Numbered from the stretch's first letter, positions 35,630 to 48,235 are shown. The stretch is 64,000 nucleotides of DNA from Charina bottae (GCA_023362775.1 JALMGJ010000005.1:83710921-83774920), one strand, 5' to 3'. The notes: generated from the letters alone by a model not told the origin. Program-made: numbers and translations.

Positions 35630-36440
35630 TTACTTAGGTGCCACTGAGTCAAGATCACAAGCACTCGTCATTTGACTGTTCCTGGCAATAATTTAAGGTT
35701 GTTCTAATGACCTTCCCTTATGCTGTCCATCTACTTTATCCAGTGGATTCTTCATCTTCTACTTCCCTCAAGCTTGTCAAGCACATTTTTTTAGTCCAAC
35801 ATCTGCTCATATAATGAGCCCAAAGTGTGTGAGTTTTTGCTTGCTAATCATCACCAAAACAGAAAATCAGCTTTTATTTAATATTATTGTATTCTTAGTC
35901 TCCAAATATCTCCAAATATCTCCAAATCCATAAATCAGAAGTGTTTACCTTCCTTCTTTCATTGTTTCTTAATGTTTCTTAATGTTTTCTTAATGTTTCT
36001 AAAGTTTCTTAATGACCAGCTTTCACAGCTTTTCACAAATTACCACTGGAAAGATCATTGCTTTAACACTGACCTTAGCCTATTATCTTGTCTGACACTG
36101 CCATTCATATCCTTTCTACTTGCAAAGCATGTGTTCCATTTTTATCTACTCTGCAGCCCAAAAATGCAAAACCAAGTACCACCTTCATTTCTTTGCCATC
36201 AGCTGTAAATTCACTATGTGGGCAGGCTGACATCTTAATATTTAACATTAACCTGAACTTTTACATTTTCATTTTTACTTCCTTAATGAGTTATTTAAAG
36301 TCTTCCTTACTTTCAGCTAACAAAGTATATAATCTAGGGACAGTGTGAATCCTAACCTCACTTCTGTTCCTGTTCTCAATCACTCTGTTTTTTCCAGGTT
36401 AATTCTTATGCCAGCTTCTTGTTTCTTGTAAATATTCCTC
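35630..36440 (-). repeat. Ancient RTE/BovB-related LINE fragment
   Basis: The plus strand shows the reverse complement of an RTE: atctgctcatataatgagcc with caaagtgtgtgag parallels the ttctcattatgtgggcaaag segment in the copy at 61360. Later ctgtaaattcactatgtggg and caggctgacatctt follow the interior of BovB-like elements. It is highly diverged. Confidence 0.5.
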
Positions 36441-37440
36441 TGAAGAATAATCTATTGATTATATAAATAATATTTTATGGAGGAACACCATAAATCTCAA
36501 CTGACTCTTCCTAAGGAAAGGAATCCAGGCAGAGGTGTTAGTAGTGGTGTGTGTGTGAAGATTGGCAAGTGATATAAATTCTCTTTATGTATCCTCCTTT
36601 GTTTTCTCTGCCCTTCAACAATTTTATGCTCTATTCTCTGTATGTATCCTTTTATTACTAACTGCCCAGAAAAGAGGGGCAAAGATAGCAACAAGATAAG
36701 ATTGCTGAAGAATACAGGCTAAACCATCAATTGGCACCACTTAGAGATGTTAAACAGAAACAAGCTAAAGAAAATATTCATCATGATCTCAAGGCCAGTA
36801 CTGTATGAAAGCATCAAACAAGGTGAAAATATACAGGACAGAACAAAGTGTGAACTAATACTTGTTGGAGAATCAGCAGGGATACCATGACCCAGAGTGC
36901 AAAAGATGGAAGTATGGTGTGGGAAATCTATAAAGTGCTCTTTGGAATCCCCCACCTCCCTTCCATCGACTTGGCAAGGGCACTCTCTCTTTACGTCTTT
37001 GTTTCTGCTTTTCTTCCTTTTTGGTAGCTCTGTTACGTGCATGGGAACGGTGAATGTGTGGGCTTGCTGAATAGGTTCTAAACAGGTAGTTAGAAAACCA
37101 TCAATCGCCCTCCCAGCTTGTTAGTGGGGCCTTCCCTGTCTATGCTCAGACACTGCATAACGTATCCCTGAAAATTTTCTAACCTAAATGGCAGATAGAC
37201 GCCAATGTCACACACATATTCAAAAGGGATGGAGCTTGCACTGTGGTGTGCTGTCCACCATTGTGCCAATTTTTAACTGCAGATTCTGAATCTGGGGTGA
37301 TTCAGAGATCCAGAAACTTCTCACCAGGAAGAGGCAGGAATTCCGTCTGCATTTTCCCACTCTCCCATATAACTATAGGTGATGATGATGATGCCAAACA
37401 TACATATATCTCTTTCAGTCAGTTTCATACTGTACATATA
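36441..37440. other. Intronic sequence, nothing recognised
   Basis: No known repeat or exon recognised. Confidence 0.4.
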
Positions 37441-37451
37441 AACGGTAGTTC

Positions 37452-37558
<107 letters not shown>

Positions 37559-38150
37559 AGGTGCACTTTGCCCCAAGAGGTAACATTTCTGAAGGAAATT
37601 TCTGATTATGAAGCAACTTTCAGAAAAATCAGACGCTTCTCATATCTTCTATCTTTCCAACAACTGTTTTCTGGGTGAAGAATCTTAAATCAGAACAGAA
37701 CAGCCAACATCTAATACCTGTGAATGAATACGTTTAGAATTATGCAACACAGTTCACAACTCTCTGACACATCCAACACTAAAATATAAATAAAATCTAA
37801 TTTTATCTTTAAAAATTAGAAGCAGGTTCTGTTTTCCAATTGCTTTTTGAGTAGGTGGGTAGATTCCTGCTAGAACATTTTCCTTGTATTTCCCAAAGTC
37901 AAATGGGTAGATGCATCTTTTTTTAATAGTTTGAAAATTTCAGAGTTTTCAGAAATTTCCACCAGAGTCATCAACTAACTCAGACATACTGTACTTTTGG
38001 GGCAACATGAAAGGGCAGAACACTATTAGTTCTTTATTTTATTGTTAACATATATTTATTACTTAATATGGCAAAATAAATTGGCTTTGAGTACTATATA
38101 TCTATTCCTGGATGGTTGGAGTAGGTGCCCCATTTGCAGCGAAATGTCTT

Positions 38151-38167
38151 AGCCCCCCCCCCCCCCA
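38151..38167 (+). repeat. Poly(C) tract
   Basis: An uninterrupted run of about 15 C. Confidence 0.9.
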
Positions 38168-38463
38168 TTGCTATTTTAACAAAGTAATGGGAAACTTGGA
38201 GATGGGAAATACAGCACTTAAATAAAACCTTAATGTTATCTGGTGTGATGGAGCTGGGAGCTGAGGGAGTAGAGAGCGCATTCCAGGCAGATAAGCGTTC
38301 TCACAGCTTGCACAGCTTGGAGAGGGTGGGGGGGAAAGGAAGAAAGTTAGACTAGCACTGCCATAGATTCCCAAGGGTATTTTTCCCCTTAGCTCAGTTT
38401 AGGAATCTTTAGTCTGGCAAGATTCTGTGTATGGTAGAAATAATAAAGAACTAGAGTTGAAAC

Positions 38464-39228
38464 CACCTAATGGCAGAAAGTGAAGAGGAACTAAAGAGCC
38501 TCTTGATGAGGGTGAAAGAGGAGAGTGCAAAAGCTGGCTTGAAACTCAACATTAAAAAAACTCAGATCATGGCATCTGGTCCCATTACTTCCTGGCAAAT
38601 AGAAGGGGAAGAAATGGAAGCAGTGACAGATTTTATTTTCTTGGGCTCCAAGATCACCGCAGACGGTGACTGCAGCCATGAAATTAAAAGACGCTTGCTC
38701 CTTGAGAGGAAAGCTATGGAAAACCTAGACAGCATATTAAAAAGCAGAGACATCACCTTGCCAACAAAGGTCCGCATAATTAAAGCTATGGTTTTCCCAG
38801 TAGTAATGTATGGCTGTGAGAGTTGGACCATAAGGAAGGCTGAGCGCCAAAGGATTGATGCCTTCGAACTGTGGTGCTGGAGAAGACTCTTGAGAGTCCC
38901 TTGGACTGCAAGGAGGTCAACTCAGTCAATCCTAAAGGAAATCAACCCTGACTGCTCATTGGAAGGACAGATGCTGAAGCTGAAGCTCAAATACTTTGGC
39001 CACCTAATGCGAAGAGAGGACTCACTGGAAAAGACCCTGATGCTGGGAAAGACTGAAGGCAAAAGGAGAAGGGGACGGCAGAGGATGAGATGGTTAGATA
39101 GCATCACCGATGTAATGAACATGAATTTGAGTAAACTCCGAGAGACAGTGGAGGACAGGAAGGCCTGGCGTGCTATGGTCCATGGGGTCACGAAGAGTTG
39201 GACACCACTTAACGACTGAACAACAAAA
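38464..39228 (+). mobile_element. BovB (RTE) LINE, 5'-truncated, C-terminal frame open
   Basis: The 249-codon frame (38470-39219) begins just after the reverse-transcriptase YADD box: MAESEEELKSLLMRVKEESA, then KAGLKLNIKKTQIMASGPIT, FLGSKITADGDCSHEIKRRL, MYGCESWTIRKAERQRIDAF, ELWCWRRLLRVPWTARRSTQ and KLKYFGHLMRREDSLEKTLM. This is BovB as known from squamates and ruminants. It ends with agagttggacaccacttaac and an AACAACAAAA tail. An 11-base target duplication AGAGTTGAAAC lies at 38453-38463 and 39229-39239. No stop or frameshift is seen, so the copy is young. Confidence 0.95.
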
Positions 39229-39239
39229 AGAGTTGAAAC

Positions 39240-40140
39240 TCCGACTCAGCGTTGTTTCTCCGCCAATTGCCCTGACACCTGGTTAGAGAATTATAACCAC
39301 ATAATGCTATCCCACCAAAATCCTTTTGGTTCAGACATTACCTCCTTTCCTGTGAATGGATTTTTTAAAAATTAGATTATCACATAAATGAATAATATTA
39401 CTGAGCTCTTTCATTCAACTGTTTGCTCTTTTTTTTTTTTTAGTAAAACAGAGTTAGCTAATCTTTCAGTGTCTACTTTAACAATGCATATCTCAAATCA
39501 GTACTGAAATCTGCATCCCTCCCTCATCAGTAAATTATTGGAAGGGGGGAGTCATGGGGCTGTTCCTCACAACTGCATTAATGTATATTCCTTCACTCCT
39601 TGAGTTGGTAGGAAAATACGCTGGTGATCTGTATTCCCCTGGTGGCCAACCTCTAATCTACCTCCCTTCTGAGGCTTGTGAGCTGTCCTGTCCTCAGAGC
39701 TTTGCTAGAGGGCAATGTAAGGGCAGCAACTGGTAGATTCCCCTGACTTTGTCCTCCTGGCATCTAGCGTCAGCAGCCAATGTAAAAAACCACCACCCAC
39801 CATTGTATTTAAAGTCTGGTGGGATGGGGCTGGACAAGGGCTGGTGGGCGGGTGGGTTTGGCCTCCTTTCAAGAAGCCCAAGTGACCGGTAACTTGGCTA
39901 AAGGTGCTCTGCACTGATCAGCTGTCACTTGGGCTATTTCTGAAGATGGGTCTACTGGTCTTCTGGAAAACTGGTAAATCTGTGTCTAAAACTAGCCCAG
40001 CTGACAGGTCCCTGGGTTGGAGGAGGGATGTGGGGTGAACCAGGAGGGAATTCACGTGACACAGGACAGATCTCCCTCTACTTCATCCTGTCTGTTCCTC
40101 AGCCCCACTGACCTATCAGCTGGGCTAGTTTTGCACCCTG
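39240..40140. other. Intronic sequence, nothing recognised
   Basis: No known repeat or exon recognised. Confidence 0.4.
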
Positions 40141-40144
40141 ATTT

Positions 40145-40440
40145 TCAGGGTGCCTCAAAGCTCTACTCTCTCCCCATTCCTATTTAACATCTACATGAAG
40201 CCACTGGATGAGGTCATCCACCAACATGGAGTGTCATATAATCAAAATGCTGTTGGGGTCCAACTATACAGTACATCTCTGTTCTGGGTCGAATCAAGAC
40301 ATGCCATCAAGGCTCTTTCCCAGTGTTGTTTTTTGTTTGTTTATTTTTTGGCTTTAAATTCCTGTTCACCACTCTGAGTCACAATAGTGAGATGGGCAGC
40401 CATATAAATTGTTTACATTAATAAATGTTTAAATAAATTA
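40145..40440 (+). repeat. L2-type LINE fragment with internal deletion
   Basis: It reads [20 protein letters not shown], then a decayed YADDTQLY box, and jumps to a 3' UTR with a decayed hairpin (caccactctgagtcac / gatgggcagcc) and AAAT tail. Confidence 0.8.
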
Positions 40441-40825
40441 GAGTAAGCAAAGTGGCACTGTCTCCCTCCCCAAGTAATGCTAACAATAGGAAGCATAGCC
40501 TTGCAAAAGCCCTTGTTGGCAAAAACAGCAGAAAACCTTTAATGTGCTCATTGGGACAGCACCAGCCTCAGCCGGTTGATAGGAACTTAGCAGATTCTAA
40601 CTCACCCATAAAGCCCTACACGGCACAAACTGGATTGTTTGTGGGACCATCTGTCTCTGGCTGTTTTTGCTCACCCAACCAGAACTGACAGGGGCCCTTC
40701 TATTAAGCTGCATCATTAGGACATAACCTGTAAAAACAGTCAGTGGGGGTTTCCCATCTATGATGAGCAGGTTGTGTTGAAAAGCCCATAGAGCAAATAA
40801 ATGTAATTGGTTTATCCCTTCAGGT

Positions 40826-41005
40826 CAGTCTTGACTGCTGGTGACTGACTGGCCTAGTCCCTGCAGTTTTCTTGGCAAGGCTTTTCAGAAGTGGGGTTTG
40901 CCACTGCCTGCTTCCTGAGAGAGTGACTTGCCCAAGATCCCCCAGCTGCCTTTGTGCCTAAGGTGGGACTAGAACTCACGGCCTCCCGGTTTCTAGCCTG
41001 GTGCC
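40826..41005 (-). repeat. tRNA-derived SINE
   Basis: On the minus strand: gtgtcgtggttaaggcacca (A-box), gtgagttctagtcccacc (B-box), gcagctgggggatcttgggc and gccaagaaaactgcagggac. It is the same family as 16140-16292. Confidence 0.75.
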
Positions 41006-41349
41006 TTAACCACGACACTCTAAGCCTGAAGTCAAAAAATCCTTTTCCAGAAAGCCCCCAAGAGGCAGTGAAGCAGCGAGTTGGGTGGGAGGAACTAAGG
41101 ACCCTCAGCCCACCCAACTCTCCACCACATCCCATTTCAAGAGGGAACTGAGGTCATTCATTATCCATTTGTTTGGTCTAAATATTTTCCTCTTGCTGCT
41201 TAATTGCAATAGGAAGGAATTCTTTAAAAAAAAAGAAAAGGGGGTGTAAAGATAGGCTCATTTACACCAGCAGGCTTTAGGCATCACAAAGTGCTCCAAG
41301 GTCAGAGCCAACCTTCCAGCATTCTGCTTGGTTGATAAAGGTGGAATAG

Positions 41350-43465
41350 GACTCCAAGCCTGGCTGGCAACTCGATAAGTCAGAGTTTCTCAGAGCTCTG
41401 AGCTCTGAGACCTGGCTAACTTTCTATCTTGCTTGCAGGGGTCTACAGACCACTGAAGTTTCCCCCTGGAGAAGGGGGAACCAGAAGATTGCTCACAGAG
41501 CCATTGTAATTGCCCACTCCTGTTTTTCTTTGTTGTTTCCACCGCGGAGAAGAACGGGGGGTGGATGCAGTGAAATGGCCGAAAGAGGATTCTAGCTCTG
41601 CAGAGAACGTAAGTCTCTTGGGAGACACAAGAGTGACAGCCAGCTTTTAGACCACTTTATATTAGTTTTCTTTTTTAGATTAGTACATTTTTATTATTCT
41701 AAAATTTATCTTTGGACTTCGTTCAAAATGTTGGCTAATTTTGTGTTTTCTTTGCTATAATTAATTTTGGTGGAAGTTTGATAGATTTTATTTTGGCAAC
41801 ATAGTGAACAAGTTTTGTATTTTTCTGCCTTTCTTTTGTATCCGAGAAATTGGGACTTAAGAGACTTTGTTGGTATTTCTCACTCGACAAACTAACTGAC
41901 TTTTGAGAAATTGTTTGTTTGGGTTAAGCAGCTTGCAGCCTGAAGAATAAAGAAGAATAAAGAATAAAGTATAGAGAATGTGTGCCTCTCTACCTTTTTT
42001 TTTTTTCTTTTTCTACTTTTTTTTAGAAAGGACTATCTTTCATTTGGAATATATTTTCATCTTTCCTTTTACAAACTGTTTGAAATACTGCTCTGTGGAA
42101 TTTTTTCATCTCTTACTTTAAAAGCTTTTCTCACTTAAAGAAATAGACATTATTGATAAATAATAGAACAGCTGTTCCTTGCTCCCTGAGAAAATTTTTT
42201 GTTATGACTACGGCAGTTGATTACGGTTTGAACAACAAATAATGGCATTTCTCACAGTACTTCAGGATTTTAAGGAAGAAACCAGCAAAATTTTTTTGCA
42301 AATTAAGAAATCCATAGAACGTATATTAATAGTTTTGGTGGCTCAGGAACAGAAGATACAAGGGACAGATTTAGAAACAGAGGAAAGACCTTTCGAACCA
42401 GTAGAGAAACAGGGAAAGAGGATTTTGAATGTATTGGTACAGAAGAAGATTATGATATTTTACAGGAAGTGGTCTATTAAATGTTTGGGCATAAATACAT
42501 TGTGGCAGCTGAGACAGGAAGATTTTAATATGCAAATTGATAGATATGGCAAAATAAACATTTTGACATCCCACATGAGTTACAGAAATAAACAAGTTGC
42601 ATATTGTGATATTGGCATAACCTAAACAGGAGATTTATTGATATTGATTTGGAATGCAAGGTTAATGAAAATGCGGATTTGGTATTGTACACAGAGTAAG
42701 CACAGATATGAGAAACTTACAGATGCATAAAAACATGATATTTTAAGTGTAAGATACAAGATTATAAATAAATATGTTGATATTATATATTACTCTTTCT
42801 GGAGACACATTTATGAGAAGACAATGAGATGATGAGATGGAATTAGAATGTAGGTTATTACAAGAATATGTTGTATGTATTAGGTTATATGTTATGTTAG
42901 GTTTTGTATTTTTGCTATATTATGTATTATGTTATGTAATATGTTAGATTATGTATTAATGGAATATATAGTCATAACATGAACAGAATATACTGTATTT
43001 TATTAGACGTAGATAAGGCCTTTATTTGTTATACTAATTGGACTTTATTGAAGATATAAATATAGATGTAAAAATGGAAAGAGCAAATGGAAAACATTTA
43101 ATTGATGCAACAATGAACATTTGATTACTATTCTAAGGAGTAGAAACCAGAGATGGATTGTTGGAAGATATCAAGAAAGGCGAAACCTATATGAAGAACA
43201 GAAGATTGGATTATAGAAATCATAGGGTATATGACAAAGAAAAGTTTCTGTGTATTGTATGAAGGACTAACATTTAAAGTTAATTGTTGTACTTAAAGTT
43301 CAAGGATAAATTGGAGGACATCTATTTTCTATATTTTCTTTGTTTGTTATTTTTTGACTTCACTTTTTCTTTTCCTTTTTCTTGCTTTGTATTTCTATTT
43401 TTTTTCTTTTGTATTAGTTCTTAATATGTATTTTAAAATTCAATAAAACTTATGGAAAAAAAAAA
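41350..43465 (+). mobile_element. L1-style retroposed element with ORF1-like and RT remnants
   Basis: The insertion is flanked by a 16-base target duplication, GATAAAGGTGGAATAG, at 41334-41349 and 43466-43481, and ends in AATAAA and about ten A. A frame at 42242-42625 encodes a charged, coiled-coil-like start (LQDFKEETSKIFLQIKKSIE), comparable to an L1 ORF1 leader. Near 42990 a short LDVDKAF stretch recalls the L1 RT motif LDAEKAF. Only about 2.1 kb long, it lacks most of ORF2. Confidence 0.75.
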
Positions 43466-43481
43466 GATAAAGGTGGAATAG

Positions 43482-44550
43482 TTGCATCAGGGAGCTCTGG
43501 GAGTCATTTGACTGGAAGCAAATTTATCTGATGGCCACCGAACAGCTGGCTTTTCTCTCTTTTTCTTCCTCTTATTATATAACAGAGATAAACATAAAAG
43601 ATGAGCTTGAACTTTAATTATGAATTAGTTCTTTTAAGACTGAATTATATTAGAATTCTATGTATTCTGGATACTGTTGGCTTATTTCATTCTAATATTA
43701 TAATGTGCTACCATATCAATTATAGTTGATAGTTATTGATCTGTGCATGTGGTGAGTTTGTGTATTTGTATTTTTGAAAAACCTTCCTAGCTTTTAAAAA
43801 ATTCTCTGGGATTTTCTTGACTGTACAAATGGAAGGACATAGCCATTTAAAAGAAGCATTTAAAAGAGTCCAGCTGACTCATTTGGATTCCTGTGACAGA
43901 AAATGCAAGTGGTAAATATTATTGCAAGTGGAAATAATAAAAATAGAATAATAGATCTGTTCCCTAGATCCTTCACATATCTTAGGTTGTCTCACCTGTC
44001 TAAAGGAACTGTAGTGCCATCTGGCAAAGTGTGCCTTGTGACTAGAGCAGAGCATAGAAACTTAGGGTTCTTCTTCATCTCTTTCCTCATAGGTATCCCC
44101 AGTACCTGCCCTTTATTATAGCACTGTAACATCCTTACTTATGGGACAAAAAGGATATGCTAGCATACTTACTGTGTATACGCAAAGATATACAGTACAC
44201 ACACATACAAATATTGTGGTATTCCTACTACCATCCTGGGTAAAAAACACCAAATAAGAGAACTTTGACATTCTGAGTACACTGCAGTAGGGACAAACTC
44301 TGGACAAAGATCTAAATTTCTTTGCACTAATGACATGGTTATCTCTTTGTCCACAGATCCTCACCAGATACTGTATATCTACAAAAGAAAATTGACTGGT
44401 CTTTAGAGGTATTGGAAATGGCTGGCTGAAATGTAGTAATTGTCATCCTTCCTTCTTAGTTAAACAAGGCTAGAGACGGCCATTTTAAGTCATTCTGAGA
44501 ACTACTCTGTAAAGTTTTTTTTAAAAAAACATCTGAGCTCTTTGTGCAAG
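43482..44550. other. Intronic sequence, nothing recognised
   Basis: AT-rich, no known repeat or exon recognised. Confidence 0.4.
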
Positions 44551-44558
44551 CAGTAGAG

Positions 44559-44829
44559 CAGAGCTTTCCAAACTGTGTGTCGCGACACAAAAGTGTGTCG
44601 CCACACACAGTCTGGTGTGTCGCCACACAACCCGGAAGCGCTGATCATCATCAGCGCTTCCAGGTTTTCCCGCGGCGACACACCAACGGCGGTGCGCAAA
44701 AACCTGAAAGCGGCAGCAGCGCTTCCGGGTTTTTGTGTGCTGCCGCAACAGCAGCACTTCCGGGTTTTCCGGCGGCGACACACCAACGACGGTTGGTGTG
44801 TCGCCGCGGGAAAACTTTGGAAAGCCCTG
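44559..44829. mobile_element. hAT MITE with stacked internal palindromes
   Basis: The ends cagagctttccaaac and aaaactttggaaagccctg are inverted. The 8-base duplication CAGTAGAG is perfect at 44551-44558 and 44830-44837. The interior repeats ttccgggtttt and gcggcgacacaccaac modules in both orientations. Confidence 0.95.
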
Positions 44830-45462
44830 CAGTAGAGAATGCTAGCTGCTGCCTACTAAAAGAAGATTGAGAAGCCTGTCCCTCTCCAGATGCTGTTGGA
44901 TTATGCTTCTCATCATTTACAATCAGTAGCCATTGTGGCTTGAGCTGGTAGATGCTGGAGGATGGTAAGGGAACTCAATGACTTACATTCTCAGCTATCA
45001 TCCTACAGTGATGAAGGCCTTTCTGTGGAGTAAAGAGAAGTCAATTTTGATCATCAGTTACATTTCATATCTGTTTGTGGAGGAGCACATCTCAGGAAAG
45101 GTCTTATTTAGTTACTCAAATTATAGCACAGGTAAGCAAAAAGAATATAACCATAGGCATCTGAACCCAGCCTTTGTTCTGATACACAAGTACACTTATC
45201 ACCACTTTTTGAAACATTGCTTTCAATAAATTCACATGTTTGAAGCTTCTCTTGAATTATTTTAAAATACCTGTGCATTTCCCTACTCCTCCTTATTGTT
45301 CATTCTCTGTCCTCCACCCGGTTTTTATGATTGGAATAATACTCAAATAAAACAGCAGGCTAACATGGAGATTCATGACTTACACATGAGAGAAGGCACA
45401 GCAGTATAACTAGATGTTCATGAACATCTTAAAATTCCGTGTTTGGGTCAGGAGGCTATGCT

Positions 45463-45535
45463 AAAAAAAAGTCAAGGTGGCGGACACAGTGGTGCGATCA
45501 AAGCTCTGCCTCATTTTTATGTGCAACCTGGTAGA
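45463..45535 (+). repeat. Half copy of a hairpin MITE
   Basis: The text aaaaaagtcaaggtggcgga, then tgcgatcaaagctctgcctc, parallels the left half of the copy at 53831. The right half is missing. Confidence 0.5.
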
Positions 45536-45631
45536 CACCCGCGGTTCAGGAAATGGAAACCCTACACCAACCAAAATGAAACTCTGCAAAAAGTGTTAGT
45601 AAGGAAGAAAGCAGTATTGCAGAAGACCTAC

Positions 45632-46284
45632 TGGCTTGCTTTGCTTTCTCTGCATAGCTGGTAGTCAGGTCTTCGTCGACCGGGTGCTCCACAGGACCTA
45701 TCATGGGGATCAGGTGCCGCTCTGCTCGAATGGTCCTGGTTGCGTGTGGTAGGAGCATGGCCTCGAGGGAAGCCTCCGTCTCTTCAGGTAAGGATGGCGT
45801 TAGCAGAACGTCACTCTCTGGGACAGGCACATCGGTGTGGTTTTCCATCGGGCACACAATCTCCCTCTTAGCTACCCCACCAAGGCTTTCTCCTTCTCCA
45901 CCTCGTGCCACCACTTCGGGAGTGCTGTCGTAGCCACTCTGCTCGGAGACTTCATCGCGTGGCTCACCCGCTTTGCTGTTTGGTCCCCCGGGGGGGGAAC
46001 GGGGACTCTTCTTGCGAGCCCTCCGATGCTTCTCTTGGGCAATGTTGTCAGCATCGCTGTCGGTCTCGGCATAGTAGGCTTCGCTGTCTGGGGGGGAGAT
46101 CACGTTCTCCAAGGGCTGCTTCCGTCGGGGCTGCTCGGCTTCTGGGGCACTTTGGGGCTCTCCCATTTCGGGACTGTGTCCCTGGGAGGCTCGGCTTAGT
46201 GGGGACGTAAGAGGGGCAGCTTGCGATTGCTTAGGAGAAGGGGAACGCAGTAATCTTGCCCCAGATAGGTCTCTGGTAGTTGCC
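45632..46284 (-). CDS. SYNPO2L: SYNPO2L middle coding exon
   Basis: This 653-base exon lies between a strong acceptor (tctggtctccccag, just right of 46284) and a strong donor (GTAGGT, 45631-45626). It begins with one base completing a codon from the PDZ exon and ends with one base of a lysine codon completed at 19229, so the frame runs through all three exons. It encodes LRSPSPKQ, then SPPDSEAYYAETDSDAD, an acidic and serine-rich stretch, HLIPMIGPVEHPVDEDLTTSY and AEKAKQA. These match the order of motifs I know from mammalian SYNPO2L between the PDZ domain and the synaptopodin block. The frame is open from the acceptor; the internal ATG at 46166 is not needed as a start. The exon is GC-rich compared with its AT-rich surroundings, which explains the long shadow frames on the other strand. 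A half copy of a hairpin MITE lies about 100 bases into the downstream intron. Confidence 0.93.
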
Positions 46285-47035
46285 CTGGGGAGACCAGAAA
46301 GGGGAGAGGATTTTAGTCAATTACATACGTTGCAAGATCCATGTCTGATCCACTGCTTAGTTGTACCTTTTCATCCTACTGGCCACTGGGACGACAGTGT
46401 AAGGATTCCCTTTTTTGACATTCCACCCTTGATACTGCCTAGTCAGACTGTGTTCTCCAGGCTGCCATCATTCCCAGGTCCTGCTTCATGAATCCCTGGG
46501 CCCTCCGCTGTTCATCTTGATCAATTACTTGGATGAGGGGGTGCAGTGTGGTGGTAAAAGGTACCCTCCCATACACATGTGAGCTGCATTCACTACCAAA
46601 CCTATGCGCGCGCGCACTCTCCACATACATGTGAACTGCTTAAAGTGTCCTTGTAAGTGTCCTTGTTCACAGTAAGCTGAATTGACTCTGAGTGGCGACA
46701 GGGAGAAGGATCAGTCGGGGGACCTGTGGCCCAGTAAACCAAATTGTGTATATTCACTGACCATCTCTCAAAGATAGTATAGTTAGCATGCTAACCAAGT
46801 AGGAAGGAGTAAAGTAACCCAGACAGGTTTATCAAAAACATTCCAACATCTTGCTGTAATTTACACTGTGGCTGCCTTTTCCTTTGTCTTGCCTTTGAAA
46901 TGTAGTTGGCCAAAGGTATAAACTGGTTCTGCTTTTGCTCAGGGCTGCTCAGCAAGGTGCCAGTGCTTTGCTGGGACCCCGATGTACGCTGTAGTTGTCT
47001 GCATGCTTAATACATTTCTGCTGTATCTTCAAAGT
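46285..47035. other. SYNPO2L intron 2, nothing recognised
   Basis: Apart from the polypyrimidine tract and acceptor of the exon at 46284, no feature was recognised. Confidence 0.5.
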
Positions 47036-47039
47036 GACT

Positions 47040-48235
47040 TGGCTGATTTAAAAATTTGCAAGGTATACAAAGGGGTGGCTAATTCTTTAGATGAAAGCGA
47101 GGAGATTCAAAAATATATAGACAGGCCCGAGCAATGCACTGAAATGAGTAGGATGGAGTGCAACAGGGAGACATGTAAAGTTCTGCATCCAGGTGGGAAA
47201 AATGTAAGGCTTAGGTATAGGAGGCGGAGACCTGGCTCAGCAGTAGTACATGTGAATGGGATGGGTGTCCATGTCTCCACAAGTTAAACATGAACCAGTG
47301 GAGTGTGGCAACTGCTAAACCCAAATCTTATTTTGGGTGCATTAACAGGAGTATAAAAGGAAGTAGATAACAGGAAATAATTGTTCCACTCTATTCTGCC
47401 CTAGTGAAGCACCATTTGGAGGACTATGTTCAGTTCTGGGCACCACAGTTCAAAAAGGACAGTGACAAGTTAGAAGAAGTTTAGAAGATGGCTATTAAGA
47501 TAGTTGGGGCGTGGTGGCTCAGCGGGTAAGACGCCAGGCTTGTCGATCGGAAGGTCGCAAGTTCGGAGGTTCGAATCCCTAGCCCTGCGTGCGGAGTGAG
47601 CTCCCGCACTAGCTCCAGCTCTTGCCAACCTAGCAATTTGAAAGCATGCAAATGCAAGTAGATGAATAGGTACCACTTCGGTGGGTAGGTAACAGCGTTC
47701 TGTGTGCGTCATGTCGCCACATGACCGTGGAAGCGTCCTTGGACAATGCTGGCTCTTCGGCTAAGAAACGGAGATGAGCACCGGCCCCTAGAGTCAGACA
47801 CGACTGCACAAATGTGCGGGGGGAACCTTTACCTTTACTATTAAGATAGTAAAGTGTCTGGAAACCAAGACCTATGACGAACAGTTAAAGGATCTGGGTG
47901 TGTTTAGCCTCCAGAAGAGATGACTGAGGGCAGGTACAATAGCAGTCTTCAAATATCTGAAGGCTGTCACACAGAAGAGAGGGTGGATGTATTCTCAATT
48001 GCCCCAGAGGGCAGACGAAGGAGGTTCAAACTAGATGTCATGAGGAACTTCCTGACTGTACAAGCTGTCAGCCAGTGGAATAGGCTGCCGTAGGAAGTGC
48101 TGAGTTCTTCAAACAGAGGCTGGATAAGCCATATGTCAGGGGTGTTCTAGGGTAATCTGTAGTGAACAGGGAGTTGGGCTAGATGATCCTCTATGGTCTC
48201 TTCAAACTCTATGATTCTATGATCCCAGATATGAT
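47040..48235 (+). mobile_element. CR1 LINE 3' end, split by a SINE
   Basis: The CR1 3' region runs from about 47040 (gtaaagttctgcatccaggt, gttcagttctgggcaccaca) to 47504 and resumes at 47851 (aaggatctgggtgtgtttag, cttcctgactgtacaagctg). It ends in CR1 tail octamers attctatg near 48215-48235. Confidence 0.88.
47505..47837 (+). mobile_element. Sauria-type SINE inserted in CR1
   Basis: The 333-bp SINE has a tRNA-like head with an A-box (gtggctcagcgggtaagacg) and a B-box (ggttcgaatccc). A 3' segment, agagtcagacacgact, is shared with BovB tails, and the end is ACCTTTACCTTT. A 13-base target duplication CTATTAAGATAGT is perfect at 47492-47504 and 47838-47850. This fits Sauria SINEs, known to be mobilised by BovB. 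Confidence 0.93.

Noticed and set aside
38470..39219. Host gene for the 249-codon open frame
   Set aside because: The protein is the BovB C-terminus, with flanking target duplication and retroposon tail.
45703..46210. Three overlapping plus-strand frames of 76-120 codons
   Set aside because: They are antisense shadows of the GC-rich SYNPO2L exon and contain no recognised motif.
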